A stretch of 64,000 nucleotides of DNA from Hydractinia symbiolongicarpus (GCF_029227915.1 NC_079877.1:17160851-17224850); one strand, 5' to 3'. Shown: positions 33,856 to 47,036, counted from the first letter of the stretch. The notes: a model not told the origin generated them from the letters alone. Program-made: numbers and translations.

Positions 33856-34170
33856 ATGGATTATAAAGACATTTATAATTGGTATTCTCAACTGCAAGAT
33901 AAACGTATGTCTTCCATGTGTGCTAGTTTCGTAGCTACATTTAATTGTCTGATGACGTGTTCACAGCTAAGTTTGTATACAAAGGTCAATAGAACCATAG
34001 TCATAAGAAAAAGAGACTATGATGACTATGATAGAACCTACCAGAAGATGCAAGAATTGATGAGAAATAAATCAAAGAAACTTGAACCTTTAAAAAAAAT
34101 GAAGTTTATTTTGCCAGTGCAAGAGTCTTCTCATGAAAAATTGCTGAAAATAGATTTTGAGGAAAACTAA
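33856..34170 (+). CDS. Orphan ORF, coiled-coil-like, function unknown
   Basis: An ATG-started frame of 104 codons (MDYKDIYNWYSQLQDKR...KIDFEEN) with a basic, charged second half (RKRDYDDYDRTYQKM). I recognise no family. A different frame right after it (about 34170-34258) reads ENASLKRKMESYDDLEFEYS and ends at a good donor, AAGAATGTAAGT. One frameshift would therefore join them into a longer coiled-coil-like exon. It could be a decaying gene, a lineage-specific gene, or chance. A possible acceptor (TTTTAG) lies 36 bp upstream. Confidence 0.3.
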   Translation: MDYKDIYNWYSQLQDKRMSSMCASFVATFNCLMTCSQLSLYTKVNRTIVIRKRDYDDYDRTYQKMQELMRNKSKKLEPLKKMKFILPVQESSHEKLLKIDFEEN

Positions 34171-34259
34171 ATTAGAAAATGCGTCATTGAAAAGAAAAAT
34201 GGAAAGTTATGATGATCTGGAGTTTGAATATTCAAAATATTTGGAGGAAGTTAAGAATG

Positions 34260-35179
34260 TAAGTATGGAAGTATGGAATTGAGCAAATTTATGAAAACTA
34301 ACAAACACTAAGAAGAAGAGAAAGTGTGGTCTTTCCCGTTATTGCTAGATTTTGAAAAAGGAGACATCATATTGTTATAGGCTAGCATTAGTTTACTACT
34401 CCTATATATAGTTAGTATGTGCAGGAGTAGCTAGTTAAAGAAATATGTAAATTTCTACACTTTTAGATTTATGTTGAGATTTCACTTTTTTATGATGCCC
34501 TATTTTTCAGTAAGGCCTTGGAACTTAAATTCAATTTTCTTGTTTAAATTACTGGTATATTACACACATTAAAATGTTTAACATTTTTGTGTTGAAATAT
34601 CTATTGGAAATATTTTAAATTTTTTTTATTTACCTTTAGAGGCTTTCGTCAATACTTGTGGCTAGTTTCCGAATTCGTCATTTTGTATGGCTTGTTTATG
34701 GATGGTTTAGTGCACTGTTTCCATCAATGTATTTACTTTTATTTCCGTTTTTATCAGTTTTTATGCAAATTTTAGCTATTTTACCATATATGGTCATTCA
34801 AAAAATGGCGAATGTATGACGTCATATGATAAAAATAGACGCACAGTTAATTTTAGCAATTAGTTATCTCTCATCTCTTAAAATATGAAAAGGTCAATGT
34901 CTTGTCAGTAAAAAGTTTCACGTGTTTGAAAGTGACCTCCAAATAGCGTTTTTCTGACTAATTTTATCCCCTGTTTTTGTGCGAAATTATTTTGCACGCT
35001 TCACCAAGTATTTAGCATTTTTGCGACCAAAATTGACTCCAATTAGTTCAACTTATTTGTTCATAACTTTTGAACGAGTGATCGTTGGAAGCTGTTTGAC
35101 CTCTCGTTAAAACCGTATTTCCATGCACTATTCGATAGTCCTAACAACGCTTAAGTAAGATCTTAAGTAAAAAAAATGG
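34260..35179. other. Intergenic stretch, no gene seen
   Basis: It includes a 12-bp palindrome TATGACGTCATA (34815-34826) containing a CRE-like TGACGTCA. No gene is recognised. Confidence 0.4.
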
Positions 35180-35180
35180 C

Positions 35181-36400
35181 CTATGGACCCAATTCAAATA
35201 AAAGTAGATTTTTCAATTTACATCGAAATATTTTGTCCGAAGTAGATACAAAAATTGACTTCTTAATTTTGTTAAAGCTATTCCAAATGTGTGGTCCGCG
35301 GTACGAAATGAAAAATTGACTGTTTTTAGTTTTTCTAAATGGTGGATAGTATTGACCTGCAGATCTTGTTGTGTATTTGTTATGAGAAGTGTGAAAGGTG
35401 TTAGTAAATACTTCAGGTGTGTCATTATTGTTTGCTTTGTACATGAAACAAAGCGTTTGAAAAATATTTAGTTGAAATACATTCAAGGCTTTCATTGACT
35501 GAAGTAATGGTCTGGAATGAGTTAGCCTATTTTTAAAAGTGATTATTCTTGCAGCATGTTTTTGATGAAGGTAAAGTGCCTGTATTTTAGTTTTATTAGT
35601 GCCACCCCGAACTATGTTAGCGTAATTAATATGACTGTGTATAAAAGAGTAATACAATTGTATTAAAGATTGTCTGTTGAGAAAGTTACGTGATTTGCAA
35701 AAAAGGATGCCAATAGATTTTGAAACTTTTAAACTTACCATAGATATGTGTTGGTGCCACTTTAAATTTTCATCAAGTATCACACCTAAGAATTTGGTGG
35801 ATATCTCCCGTGAAATTTGATTTCCTTCTATTTCTAGTTTAGGTAGGGCAATAGACAAGTCCTTTCTTCTTTGTGGTGTGTGGAATAATGTATACTTTGT
35901 TTTTTTTATATTTAGTGATAATTTATTAGCAGAGAACCAGGTCGATTATTTGTTTAACTCAGTATTTACAGTTTTATAAAGAGTATTAATACATTTACGG
36001 GAGTAACACAAATTAGCGTCATCTGCAAACATAATGGAATTTAGTATTTCAGATCAATTGCTTAGATCATTAATATATATTAAAAATAAGAGTGGCCCAA
36101 GAATTGAACCTTGTGGAATATCACATTTAATTGTTAGCTTATTAGATTTTTGTCACTGCCAATATCTATGTATTGAGTTCGTTCACTCAGATAACTTTTA
36201 AACCATTTTAATGTCACCCCACTTATTCCATACGCATTCAGTTTACCTAATAATATGTTGTGATCAACGGTATCAAAAGCCTTAGATAGGTCAATAAAAA
36301 TACCCAAAGTAAATTTTCCATCACTAAAAGATTGATGAATGTCCTCCAGTAACAATTGTAGTAATAATTGCATAAAAAAGAAATCGTCGTGGCATTTCAT
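35181..36400 (-). pseudogene. Truncated LINE relic (reverse transcriptase C-terminal half)
   Basis: Read on the minus strand, 36134-36400 encodes RT block GIFIDLSKAFDTVDHNIL...WFKSYLSERTQY. 35860-36130 continues with a degraded FADD block (on the plus strand GCGTCATCTGC near 36016). 35181-35858 is an open C-terminal frame (STKFLGVILDENLKW, HAARIITF, YRGPHIWNSF). It is the same broad LINE type as the element at 14975-18066, with similar C-terminal phrases. The endonuclease and N-terminal RT are missing. Confidence 0.85.
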
Positions 36401-38167
36401 TTTTTATCTTTTTAAAAGGAACAATGCAATTTTCGCGAGTAGTTATTTTCACATTTTTTTTATTTATGAACTAAGTTTTGATTGGGGATTACGAAAGTCC
36501 TGACTCGCTAAAAACGCTGTATCAGGTCAAACTTAAGCCACTTTTTAAAAGACAACCTTAGAAGTAAACAGAATTGTGTTATTTTATTAACTATATGTTA
36601 TATATATTTATCGAGTAAATTGTATTAAATTAAACCTTGGGACATACATAAGGCTCGAAATCCTGCCGTTATAATAAACCATTTTGAACACTCCTGTCGC
36701 CAAGAAAAGCATATTCGGCCCACGCAATTTTTGTTGATAGACAAAGTAATGTGGAGATAAACTCTGTTTTTATCACTTTAAGTTCCTGTAAGGTTCTAAG
36801 ATAAAACATTGGTGTTTTACTACAACCAAAAAGTATATTTCATAGGCTTTTCAATATTTGGAGCTTTTTTCAAAATGCTGACTTGCCCCCGAAGGCCAGC
36901 ATTGTGTTTTGCAGCATGTCCGTTGAGTAAGATCTTTCATGTAATTTTCCTTAAAAATCTTGGTAAAAAATACTTTGGGCAAGTTCAAGATTTCCTCAAG
37001 AAACTTAACTTAGGTTAAAGAGTCTTCTATAAACCCAAGAGCTGATTCTTACTTACCACCACCCAAACAAAATCTGACACCCAAGGTTTGATACCTAAGG
37101 TTATACCTAGCCAAGAATTATTTATGCAGCTTAAGCTAGCTAACAAAAAATAAATATTTTTTACATTCAGACTTTCAGTTCCATTTCAGTGGCTAGTTCA
37201 CCAACCAGCAAGAGTGATGACTGTTATTTGGCTACAGTACGTTCTGATCACTCGGAAAATACAGTCTACTCATAAGCAGCCCACAAGGATAAGATTATTT
37301 ACAATCCGTGTTCATATTGGCCAACTAATTGGTTGAGAATGAGAAGAGGCATTCTTACTGATTTTTGAGAAATTTCTCGAGGTTAAATATTTTAGCCTAG
37401 ATAACACTAATATTGTGGTGTTCAGGCTCTGCGCTGATTCTCTCTTCTCTCTATCTTCTTGCGATTTTAACAATTCAAAATGACACACAAAGAATATCAA
37501 TGGAAGCGTACTTGTACGAATGTTTTACGGCGAAGATTTTTACTTTTAAAAACATTTGATAACATTTTTACAATAGCCGCAAAATTTTATATTTTTGATC
37601 TGCAAAATAAGTCGCAAATAGTGTGACTGACAAGTCAAACAATCTCTTTATTTGTTCGTTGTGTTTGGTTTTGCCGCAACTGCTGTGTTAACCACTACAC
37701 CAAAAGAACACACCTGAAAGTATGAAGCAGTTTTTACGCTTGGTTCGTTTACTTACAAATTGTTAACATTACAAAATTTCCCATACAATTATATTCAATT
37801 TTCCAATTAAAAATTAAATTCATCTAGTCGGAAAATTACATATCCGTTCTTTACATTTGGTATAGGTCATAATTTATCTGATTTACTAATTCTGTTTGTC
37901 AATTTAATTAAATTACGCAACTTTTCCTTTTCACAAATGATTAATCAATCCGATTATACGTCACGGGAAGTAGGAAGTCTGATTTACCGTCACGCAAGTC
38001 TTCCTTATATTGTACTCACATAAGCACGTTTCACTCGACAGACTCTACACACAGATTTTCGTTTCCTTCTCACCTTCTTAATTATGACGTCTCCAGTACA
38101 TTCCCTCCTTCTATCACGATTGGGAAATAAAAAATGTCTACTTCAAACAGTAGGTCTTTTACCACAA
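36401..38167. other. Intergenic stretch between LINE relic and DDX51
   Basis: It contains the second member of a dispersed repeat (37285-37475) and presumably the 3' UTR of DDX51. No gene is recognised. Confidence 0.4.
37285..37475. repeat. Dispersed repeat, member B
   Basis: Partner of 20262-20460: GATTATTTACAATCCGTG, AAATATTTTAGCCTA, CTGCGCTGATTCTCTC and GCGATTTTAA in the same order. Confidence 0.45.
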
Positions 38168-41100
38168 CTATGTCTTCTTTGTTAATATTCCCGCATGTTT
38201 CGCCCTCTTCTCCTCGGCAACGATAGATTGGAGTGAACTCAACGCCTCCGCATACTTCTCTTCAAAAGATGCAATGTCGGTTTTCTTGACTTTCATCACA
38301 CTGTACGAACTACCAGATAACTTCTTCATCATCTGCTTGAAATGGAAGACCTCTTTACGCGAAAGAATTGTGATCGCTTCCCCTATATAAAAAACAGTGT
38401 GTGTGTGTGTGTGTGTGCAATCTTAAAGTTTTCAAGTGTAATTAAAAAAACTAGAACAGTGGAAACAGAGAGCTGGTTAATAAATCAATCAATTTTATGT
38501 GTTTGTTTGTATTCAGTTATAGTGTAGGCTTTCTTCGACATCGCATGCGCTGGGTGACAAAAATCTACATAAGAAGCACACAACACAACAACAAACCTTT
38601 CATTCCAGCTCTCGCAGTTCTTCCCACTCTATGTACATACGTCTTCGCACTTGCAGCAGGGTCGTAGTTAACAACGAGACTGACGTGTTCGATATCAATA
38701 CCACGAGCCATAGCATCGGACGAAACTAATAAGTCGATCTTACCGCTTTTGAAATCTCGTATGATACCTTTCCGCTGCGTTTCTGATAGACTGGAGGAGA
38801 ACTCTGATACAGTGAAACCACCAAATGACTTTAACAGCACACATAATCTATAATAAGAAAAAGTCAGATAAAAAGTCCAACAGGGAAGTGCACAAAAAAA
38901 GTATTTACAAGCGTATACCTTATTCTAGGAAATTAACGATCATGAAAGTAACGCGAAGAAAATTAACGCAAACGCCGATAACATCAAAAAAGAATTTAAT
39001 TAATAACTACTCGCGATTTTGCTCAATTAATTTACAAAAAGTATTAAAATCACGTGAATCATGAAATTAAAATAAAATTCGATGTACATGTTTACTTTTT
39101 GTGAAAATTGGCTCATTGACAACCAGTTTCTCTTGTTTTCTTCAAAACGTCTACAATACCAGCCTGCTCTAGTCATATTAGGGGAAATGTATCAGAAAAA
39201 GGACAAAAAAGTATACGTGTGAGCTTTGGATTGGAATTGCCAGAAAAACATATTTTTAAATTTCGCTTTATTTTTGTGCCTCTCGTTTGAATAAGGTATA
39301 CTACGCAACCATTGACAAAAGTGCTTTGGCTCGGACATATTTGTTGCGATGGTTGTTTCTGCTCTAGAGTAACGGTAATATGTATAAAGAAGATTTTTAA
39401 CTGTAGTTGTGGACAAAGCTAATGGAATGCCTGTCAACATAGTTTCAATGTTCTTTCAGGGTACCCAAAGGGTGTCGCTTTGGATGAGACCGCTTCTTAA
39501 GGTTCAGGACATTTTGCTAGCGTCATATTGCTAGCGTCACATTGCTAGACAAAAAAAAGTAATGCAAATAAAATGCTGAGAAACATTATTAGCATAAGAG
39601 ATATTATTCCCTCCTATTTCAAATAAGCGTATAAGAAAGAAAAACATTTTTTATTTCTTACCTGTGTGTTCCCTCAATAGATTTCGTGAAGCATAAAACA
39701 CGTTTACGATGCAAAGTCATCATCAGGTAGTTTAACACCAGAGGCTTCTCCCCTTCTTCAACCACAACCATTTTCTCAACGAGTTCGGGAGGAATGATAA
39801 ACCGCTCATCGTCTACGCAATAATAACAACATGTAACCAAGTCATCAGTTATCATAAGACGTAATCATTAAAGAGTTCATAATTTTAAACCTTTTCCTGT
39901 TACGAATCACAAAGAGAAACAACACGAACACGGGAATAGTTTGTGAGGGAGCGTCTTAACCAGGTTAAAAACTTTTTTTTTTGTCAAGTAAATTAACATT
40001 CTTCACCTGTCACATGTTCGACATCATTGTCCCTACTTCCACTCTTCATCTGAGAGGTATACAAGACGGGCTTAAACAGTTCGAGCGGCGCAAGCTTCTC
40101 CGGATTCTGCGTGAGAGTTGCTGAAAACAAGAGCTTCTGCAAGGGAGGACTATTCTGTTGAAGTGTACGCACGTTTAACGGAAACAACTTTTGGTGACAC
40201 CTGAGGGTGAGAAGATAACACAAGACATAAATCCATTTGAGTGTAAGAGCATAATACAGAATACAAATTTATCATTACCAGTATAACATTCATTGAGCTG
40301 TCGAGTTTTAAAGAGAATTAAAGCTAGATGAATTTTACAGTACTTATTGCGGTAAAAAAGTCCTGCAAAAACGAAACCTGCAAGTTTAAAATCTGCATTA
40401 GTTAATTAATTCATAAAAAAAAAAATACGTAATTAAAAAAAGATTTCATCCAAACTTCACTATGTCTTCTTCAAGGTTTCAAATTCAATAAATTATTTCT
40501 TACTGCATGACAAGTCCAAGCCATCCACTGTAGTCTTGCCCAAGCAATCGATCAGCTTCATCGATAACGAGAAATTGTAAATGTCGAAGTGAAAAGCCTT
40601 CAGTTTGCTTTATGTGGTCTACTAGTCTACCAGGAGTGCAAACTAGTACATCCACTTTGCTAATGTATCCGTTAGGTCTGCAAAATGGATATTTTTCCGA
40701 TTTAGTAAAAACTAAGAATTTAGTGAAACACACTACATAAACCCGAATATACATTTCTTAATAACGCATCAAATTATGCAATTTGAGGAGTTGTTCTGCT
40801 GAGAAAGTGTTTGAATGGTACAAAAAGAATACTTGAATGCAAGCAAGGTTAATGTAACTAGATCGGTATTGTCAAGCATTTAAACTTATGGGAAAAGCAG
40901 CATTTAAAATATAGTTCTCCAAAGAATAAATAATATTCAAGTAATTTAAAAGTGAAAAATAAAATAGTGTAGTGTTAGTAGTGTTAAAGACCATTACATA
41001 TTTAATTACAGAAGCGAAACAATCCCATGTTTATATTGAACAGAATTTCTTGGTCTTAGATTTTAGACAGCGTTTTTCTATACCCAGTATGAAAAGTATT

Positions 41101-42621
41101 GGCATATTTTTAATAAATGCATTTTGATATAGGGTTAAAACATAGTTGGAAATAGGATTTAGTAGAAATGATTGTTTGAAAGTCAAAAATGCTTAAATAC
41201 GAAAATTCAACTTCCATTACTTTTGTCAATTTTCATTACATTTATTCTCCACTGACAATGAAGTCTGACTTTAAAAGTCCGACAGGTAGCCTATAATTTG
41301 AACATTGTGATACGTCTGGCAGGCAGACTGTGGCCATAAAAAATTGACATACCCTTTTACCGTCAACATTTCTTGCTCTTTTGAAAACGTCTTTACTCCA
41401 GACGCCAAACCAACTTTAACATGAGTACCTTTGGTGTAAAACTCGAAAACTTGTTTCACTTGAAAAGCCAAGTCTTTGGACGGCAATATAACCAAACAGT
41501 ACAAACTTCTTACAATCTTTTTCGACAATGTTTCAATGATAGGCAATGTGTATGCCAAGGTCTTTCCACTGCCGGTTGGGGCTTGCACACAAATGTCTTG
41601 TGGAGGTAGCCAACTATGTTGCTTAATGCGCAGCACTTTTGGGATCACGTATGCTTGGACTGGAAAAAAATGAGTGATTTCCGCAGAGTTTAAGTTCTTT
41701 AACATGTTTTCACTGACAAAATTTGTTTCAGCTATTAGAACTTTGCCAGCATCGATTCCTGCAGGTAGAACAATTGGTTCGGACAACCATCGTGGCAAAC
41801 TCCTCCTTACTTTTGTCTTCTTTTTGTGAGTTTGTTTCCCTAATACAAGAAATAATCTTTTGTTAGGCTTTTCGTCCTTAACTTTACTTTCGTTAACACC
41901 TTCATCCACATTTGTCTCGTTTATATTCTTTATCATTGTTTCATCAACTACCGTACTTTCATTTCCCTCATCCACACTTTCTATGGACATCCTTACTATA
42001 TCATCATCTGCATCATACTTTTTGGGCGGTTCTTGATCATTATCCTGAACTGTGTTTATTTCACTATCACAATCAGCATTTGGTTTTGATTTCTTAAGTT
42101 TTCGTATTTTCTCTCGTGGAGATGCAATATTAGATGATTCTGATTTCATTCTGTTTTCTGGCAATGATATTAGTTCTTTCTCCCCTTTCTTATCTTTAGA
42201 TTTAGATTTTATGCTTTTTCTATTTATATTATTAACTTCATTTATATCAGCTTCTACTTTTATTCCCCTTATCTCCTTCTTGGCTTTCTTTTTTGGTGTC
42301 CCTTCATTTTTATTTGCATCTTCTACATGTGCTTCAACGTTACTCTTGCGCTCGCTTTTACGTCTCTCTATTCTCTCTTTCAATTTACGCATTTGGTCAT
42401 CAGGAGTTGTCTAGACATGCATACAATATGAAAGCTTAAACTAACTGCAACAAAAAATCTCTTTTTGGTACGAGAAAACACACAACAGTACAATAAATAA
42501 AACCCATCAATCAAGCATCGTTTTGAATATCATATGACAAGCCGACACAAATAAAGCAACACAAATAATAGCATACCTGATGAATTTCACAACCATATCT
42601 TTCAATGGTAAACAAGTCCAT
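38168..42621 (-). CDS. DDX51: ATP-dependent RNA helicase DDX51
   Basis: Seven exons: 42577-42621, 41353-42410, 40504-40677, 40007-40200, 39662-39812, 38597-38847 and 38168-38382. Together they make 2088 bp, giving 695 aa (human about 666), with all phases and GT-AG sites fitting. It starts MDLFTIERY, like vertebrate DDX51. A lysine-rich acidic/basic linker follows, then helicase motifs APTGSGKT (I), [10 protein letters not shown] (Ia), TPGRLVDHI (Ib), VIDEADRLL (II), SATL (III), [11 protein letters not shown] (V) and [10 protein letters not shown] (VI). DDX51/Dbp6-type helicases act in the nucleolus in 60S ribosome assembly. Intron 6 carries a (GT)n tract next to the last acceptor. All catalytic residues are intact. 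Confidence 0.95.
38397..38417. repeat. (GT)n microsatellite in DDX51 intron 6
   Basis: Ten GT units close to the acceptor of the last DDX51 exon. On the transcribed strand it reads (AC)n just upstream of the pyrimidine tract. Confidence 0.9.
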
Positions 42622-42926
42622 TTTCAATTGCATTTATTACGTCTGTTTGAAATACATTGTAATTATTACACAATCAAAGGAAAATCTATAGCTAGAACGA
42701 AAAAAGAACTTGACCAAACACAGTGATAATAATCAGAAAGATTACCTTAAGGGAAGAAGTTAAAGCGGAAAGACAATTTTGCGGAATTTGTGAATTAAAG
42801 CCATGCCAAAATTAGTTATTTAATGTTAGTTTTTTTACTTTTATGTGTGGATTTTAATTAACATGCTTGTGCCACCTGCCAAAATAAATTCCCACCAAAA
42901 ATTTCTTCCCCAAGGAAGGCTTCCAC
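42622..42926 (-). promoter_or_regulatory. DDX51 5' flank
   Basis: A short region upstream of the DDX51 start codon and before a MITE-like element. It presumably holds 5' UTR and promoter, but no TATA or other clear motif is seen. Confidence 0.3.
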
Positions 42927-43227
42927 TCAAACGAATGCGGTCGGATCGTTTTTATTAAAATTGGTTTTCACTTAAATTCGACCATGCCTCGATCGATGGC
43001 GATTCATTTAAATATATTTCAAAGCAATAACACAAATTTGATATGAAATAATGATATTGAGCATGTACCTAGAATTTCATGACATTTAAATGGGATAAAC
43101 AAAAAAAATATTTTCGTATTAATGTCTCCAATCCATGAATCATGTCGATCGACGAAGATCATGCAATGTTCTATTTTTAGTAACATCGATGTGATCGACG
43201 TCGATCGATTCGACCATATTCGTTTGA
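42927..43227. mobile_element. MITE-like element with TCAAACGAAT ends
   Basis: 301 bp. Left end TCAAACGAATGCGGTCGGAT and right end (reverse) TCAAACGAATATGGTCGAAT are imperfect inverted repeats. Inside, a second inverted pair, CGATCGATGGCGATTCAT and CGATCGACATGATTCAT, makes the whole element foldable. TCGATCGA palindromes are frequent. No clear target duplication, so the class is unassigned. Confidence 0.6.
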
Positions 43228-44930
43228 CCAGAAACCCGCATTTTCAGTAAATAACTGTCTTAAATGGGGTTTTAAAAAACCTAGATAAAAAACCTATTGT
43301 CATTGGTATCACACAGCGAAAAATCACAACAGTCACAAACAAACAAGCTTATTTTACTTATTCTTCAATCAAACCACCAAAAGTCTTCACATGAAACTCA
43401 ATGGTAGCTCGCAGTAAATCCTTTTGTCAACAGTCTCTTAATACAGAATACAGAAATAAAGAGAACATTTTTACTATGCCAACATAACATAAATCACTTG
43501 TGTAAAGCTTATTTTCTTCACTGCAAATTAACAGGCTGTTTAAAAAGCAAATTAAGGAGTTTTTATCCTTTTTTCAAGAGTGAGCTAGTTCAAAGATAGC
43601 AATTTTAATGAAATTGAAAAATTATCTTTAAAACGTTTTCCAAGAGTTTTTGTGCAGAAGTGGCTTTTTTTATTCCCACAACTTCGCAGAAGTGGCTACT
43701 CAACAATGTGCATTGTCACAGGGTGGTCACGTTATATATGGAAAGTCCCATTAGCACTGCTGAATTTATAAATTGAATAATCCTTCAGACAATTTCAGTA
43801 ATCAAGTAAAAAAAAATCAGGTGAAAAACAACCTGAAATCTCATCTTATCAACATGAATGCATACCACTAAATATGAAAATTAAAAGTCGTCAAATTTGA
43901 AAAAACCTAAATGTAAAAAATTCCAAACAAAATTCCATGCTTTTCTACGACTTATTAAATTCTCATGACTTGTGGTCATCCTGTACCAATCAAAGAGGAA
44001 CATCAAAACTGTTAAACGCAAATTTTTGTGAATTTGGACCCTATTCAAAAAATTAGGTTCTATAAATTTGATTCCACAAAAGTTGATAAATACGAAAACA
44101 AGTACTGCACAATATTTTAAGGAATCGTTGAATAAAGGAGTAAAATGTTATTTATTTTACTTAATATTTGAGTTTAACACTATGTTGCGATAATCTTCTT
44201 GAAAAAAACACTCTGTTATCATTATTCTTTTAAAATATTCAAAATGCAAAAGAGATAAAAAAATGCATTCCAAGCACAAAAATTAGTTCTGCAAACTTTT
44301 TGTGAGACATTTGCAAAAATAAGTTCTGCAGTTCGCTAAAAAACCTAATCACGAAAATTTGTTTTTTAAAAAATTTATAAATTTTTAGGCCTCATAAACT
44401 GTCAAGATTTTTTCCTTCCCCCTTCCCCCCCCACCCCCCTTAATTCTTTCCTTAAGGTATTTCATAACACATTCACATTCACAAAAGTACTCCACTTTGC
44501 ATATAAACCAAAGGGGAAGTATTACAATTTTTTTTCACCATGTCCTCTCAATTTTTAAAAGAAATAACCACCCTGTTGTTTAACTGCTATTTAACCAAAA
44601 CAAAAAGAGTTTCCCCGATTGTTATAGAAAATTCTATGATCAATGAATGCAGTAAAAAAAGTTAGAAATTTAAAAATAATTCTTGAAATTGCAATGTTAG
44701 CTATTCAAGTCACTGAAAGAGATAAGAAAACTCTTATCAATATTAGTGCATACCAAAAACATGAGCCAAGTGCTAAAAATGCTTAAAAATATTAATATGT
44801 AATAATGAAAATATGAAAAGGCACCTGATGTAAAAATCCTCTTACTAAGCAGAGACGATTACCAAAATAGCTAAATACTAAAACATGTTGATGTTATTAT
44901 ATTTTTCTTAAATATATAGACAAAATAATC
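43228..44930. other. Intergenic stretch between YEATS2 and DDX51
   Basis: No gene seen. It probably includes the YEATS2 3' UTR. A C-rich tract lies at 44408-44440. TTTATT near 44150 would be an AATAAA signal on the minus strand, far from the stop. Confidence 0.35.
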
Positions 44931-47036
44931 TCATTCAAACTCCTTGCCCAAACAAGCCTCAGTAAGAAAGTCAAACTTTTGATTTTTTAAAATCGTACAA
45001 TATAGGTGTCGGCATGTTACAAACACAGGCTCCAGTGCACTTTTCTGTCTTGAAACTGCTTCATTATTACTTTTCCGCAACAAATCAGATACAAATCGTT
45101 TCATTGCTACTACCAACATTTTTTGTAGTATAGGACCTTTTACTTGATTGCACGTAACCGAGGGCAAATGAACATCAATGTCAATTGCTGTGTTGTAAAC
45201 CCAATCGAGACAGTCAGAAGAAGGAAGTTCAGTATGAAATAATTTTTCTTTACTTATTAATGGTTCAGAATAAGATAGGCTTTCTATGTCAACATATATA
45301 TCATTGTCTAGTGGTAATCGCATTGATGTCTGTAAACTTTGCAGGGAGATCAATGCCTCTTCCTTTTGTCTAATTTCAGATAGTACTGAAGCAAATGGTG
45401 TTACTGATTCAAATTTGATTATTTTACCCTGTTTTGCCATGCATTTCAAACACCACATATAATTTTCACATGAGTTACTTTCAATAAAAACTCCACAAGA
45501 ATTACAATATCGACTATTCTCATCATTACTGTGAACAACCTTCAGCTTTCTTTCGGCTGGAGTGTGGCCATTCCTACGACACCATATCATAATTGTTTTT
45601 GTAGTAGGTGTAACCAAAGTTTTGTTATTAGCATCTAAATATTCGATAAATAATTTCTTTAAAAACACAGCTCTTTGCCATTCACTAGCTCTTCGTTTGG
45701 AGAAAGACCAAGAGGAATACTTCTCATAGGAGGAAGAAGAAAAGGATTCTCTGTGCACGCTTGTGTGCATGTCAATCAAGGGTGCATCCAGGACAAGTTC
45801 CTCTAGAATTACATGAGTCTCGTCATCTACCAAATTTTGTTCAGTGCAAAAGTCAACTGGTGATGAAGACCGAGATACAGCAGCACTGGTTACACAGCTG
45901 GATACAGCAGAGGGAGCTTCCGAATCCACTATTTGCTTGAATTTGTAGCAGGCATCTTTCTTAAAAGACATAGAACTGTTAACATTTGGAAATTCATTAT
46001 TTACCTTTTCACTCACCATTTCAGGTAACTGTTCAAAATCAATTTGGTTTTCATCTGAGGGTTGTTTGGGAGCTTCAGTATTTATATGTGGTGTGGGAAA
46101 ATCATTTTGATGTTTCATATTGTTGTAGTATAACTTCTTTTGAGTATCTAAATACAAAGAATCTGTAGCATGGCGATGAAGTTCTAATTTTACTATTGTT
46201 TCTGCTCCAAGTGTTTGCAATCCAGTGTAAGTTTTGTCAAGTTTCAAGTTATGAATGATATCAAATCGTTTATTTTGTCCATCTTTAAAATGAAGTTGGA
46301 CTCGAACAGGAAATTCACCCCATCCTCTTCTAGTTAACTGGAAGGGAGATTTGTGTATTTGAATGATATCATTTGGAATATAACTAGGATGTAGAAAAAA
46401 CCACACTGATTTTATGTAATACGAAATATCAGGCTCATGTGTTGGACCACGAACATACACCATCCACTTATGTGTTGCCTTATCATTTTCTTTTCGGTTT
46501 TCAGCAACAAGATACTTTGAGACATTTCCAACAATCACTTCTTTTGTCGTATAAAAACGATTCTCCTCAACAGGTTCTAAACTCACAATGTTTACGCCTT
46601 CTTTTTCCACAGTTTTCACCTTTATATCACATTCTCTAATTTCACCATTAATTACTTTCTCAGAATATACTTTGTTGACGGGAATAACTCCTTCTTCAGC
46701 TGTCTTAGTACCTTCAACACATTTTCGTTTTCTAGTATCTATATCCTTTGATATTGGGATCAGCTTTTCACCTGAACCATAGTAACTTGCAGCAACATAT
46801 GCCCGTAAACGATCTAACATAGCTCTTGTCTGACATATTCTTTTATCAATTACAACAATTTCTTGTTCTTTAGCTTTAATTTCATTTGAAAACTGTTCAT
46901 TTAAGATTGTCTCTATTTTTGAGATTGTCTTATTTTTAGACTCTTGCTCAGAAATTCGGCTACGATCTATGGTTTTATTGTAATGGAAGTCACTGTAATC
47001 TGGATCATTACCTCTAACCCCATATTCATCATTCAT
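44931..47036 (-). CDS. YEATS2: YEATS domain-containing protein 2
   Basis: One long coding exon of 701 aa, starting at MNDEYG (47036). A splice-acceptor-like TTCCTAG just upstream marks a 5' UTR intron. N-terminal coiled-coil-like region, about residues 38-85 ([11 protein letters not shown]...[10 protein letters not shown]). YEATS domain at about 165-290: [57 protein letters not shown] four-cysteine segment (CNSCG...CLKC) lies at about 530-555, and a helical C-terminal part (DVHLPSVT...) matches the histone-fold-like end of YEATS2. In animals YEATS2 is the acyl-lysine histone reader of the ATAC acetyltransferase complex. This version is about half the human length (about 1420 aa); the missing part is the long linker. 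Confidence 0.93.
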   Translation of the reverse strand: MNDEYGVRGNDPDYSDFHYNKTIDRSRISEQESKNKTISKIETILNEQFSNEIKAKEQEIVVIDKRICQTRAMLDRLRAYVAASYYGSGEKLIPISKDIDTRKRKCVEGTKTAEEGVIPVNKVYSEKVINGEIRECDIKVKTVEKEGVNIVSLEPVEENRFYTTKEVIVGNVSKYLVAENRKENDKATHKWMVYVRGPTHEPDISYYIKSVWFFLHPSYIPNDIIQIHKSPFQLTRRGWGEFPVRVQLHFKDGQNKRFDIIHNLKLDKTYTGLQTLGAETIVKLELHRHATDSLYLDTQKKLYYNNMKHQNDFPTPHINTEAPKQPSDENQIDFEQLPEMVSEKVNNEFPNVNSSMSFKKDACYKFKQIVDSEAPSAVSSCVTSAAVSRSSSPVDFCTEQNLVDDETHVILEELVLDAPLIDMHTSVHRESFSSSSYEKYSSWSFSKRRASEWQRAVFLKKLFIEYLDANNKTLVTPTTKTIMIWCRRNGHTPAERKLKVVHSNDENSRYCNSCGVFIESNSCENYMWCLKCMAKQGKIIKFESVTPFASVLSEIRQKEEALISLQSLQTSMRLPLDNDIYVDIESLSYSEPLISKEKLFHTELPSSDCLDWVYNTAIDIDVHLPSVTCNQVKGPILQKMLVVAMKRFVSDLLRKSNNEAVSRQKSALEPVFVTCRHLYCTILKNQKFDFLTEACLGKEFE

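Noticed and set aside
34815-34826. CRE-like TGACGTCA palindrome
   Set aside because: An isolated 8-bp site without a nearby recognised promoter; reported only as part of the intergenic description.
41912-42414. Plus-strand frames opposite DDX51 exon 2
   Set aside because: Shadows of the Lys/Glu-rich linker, read as Phe/Leu/Ser-rich nonsense.
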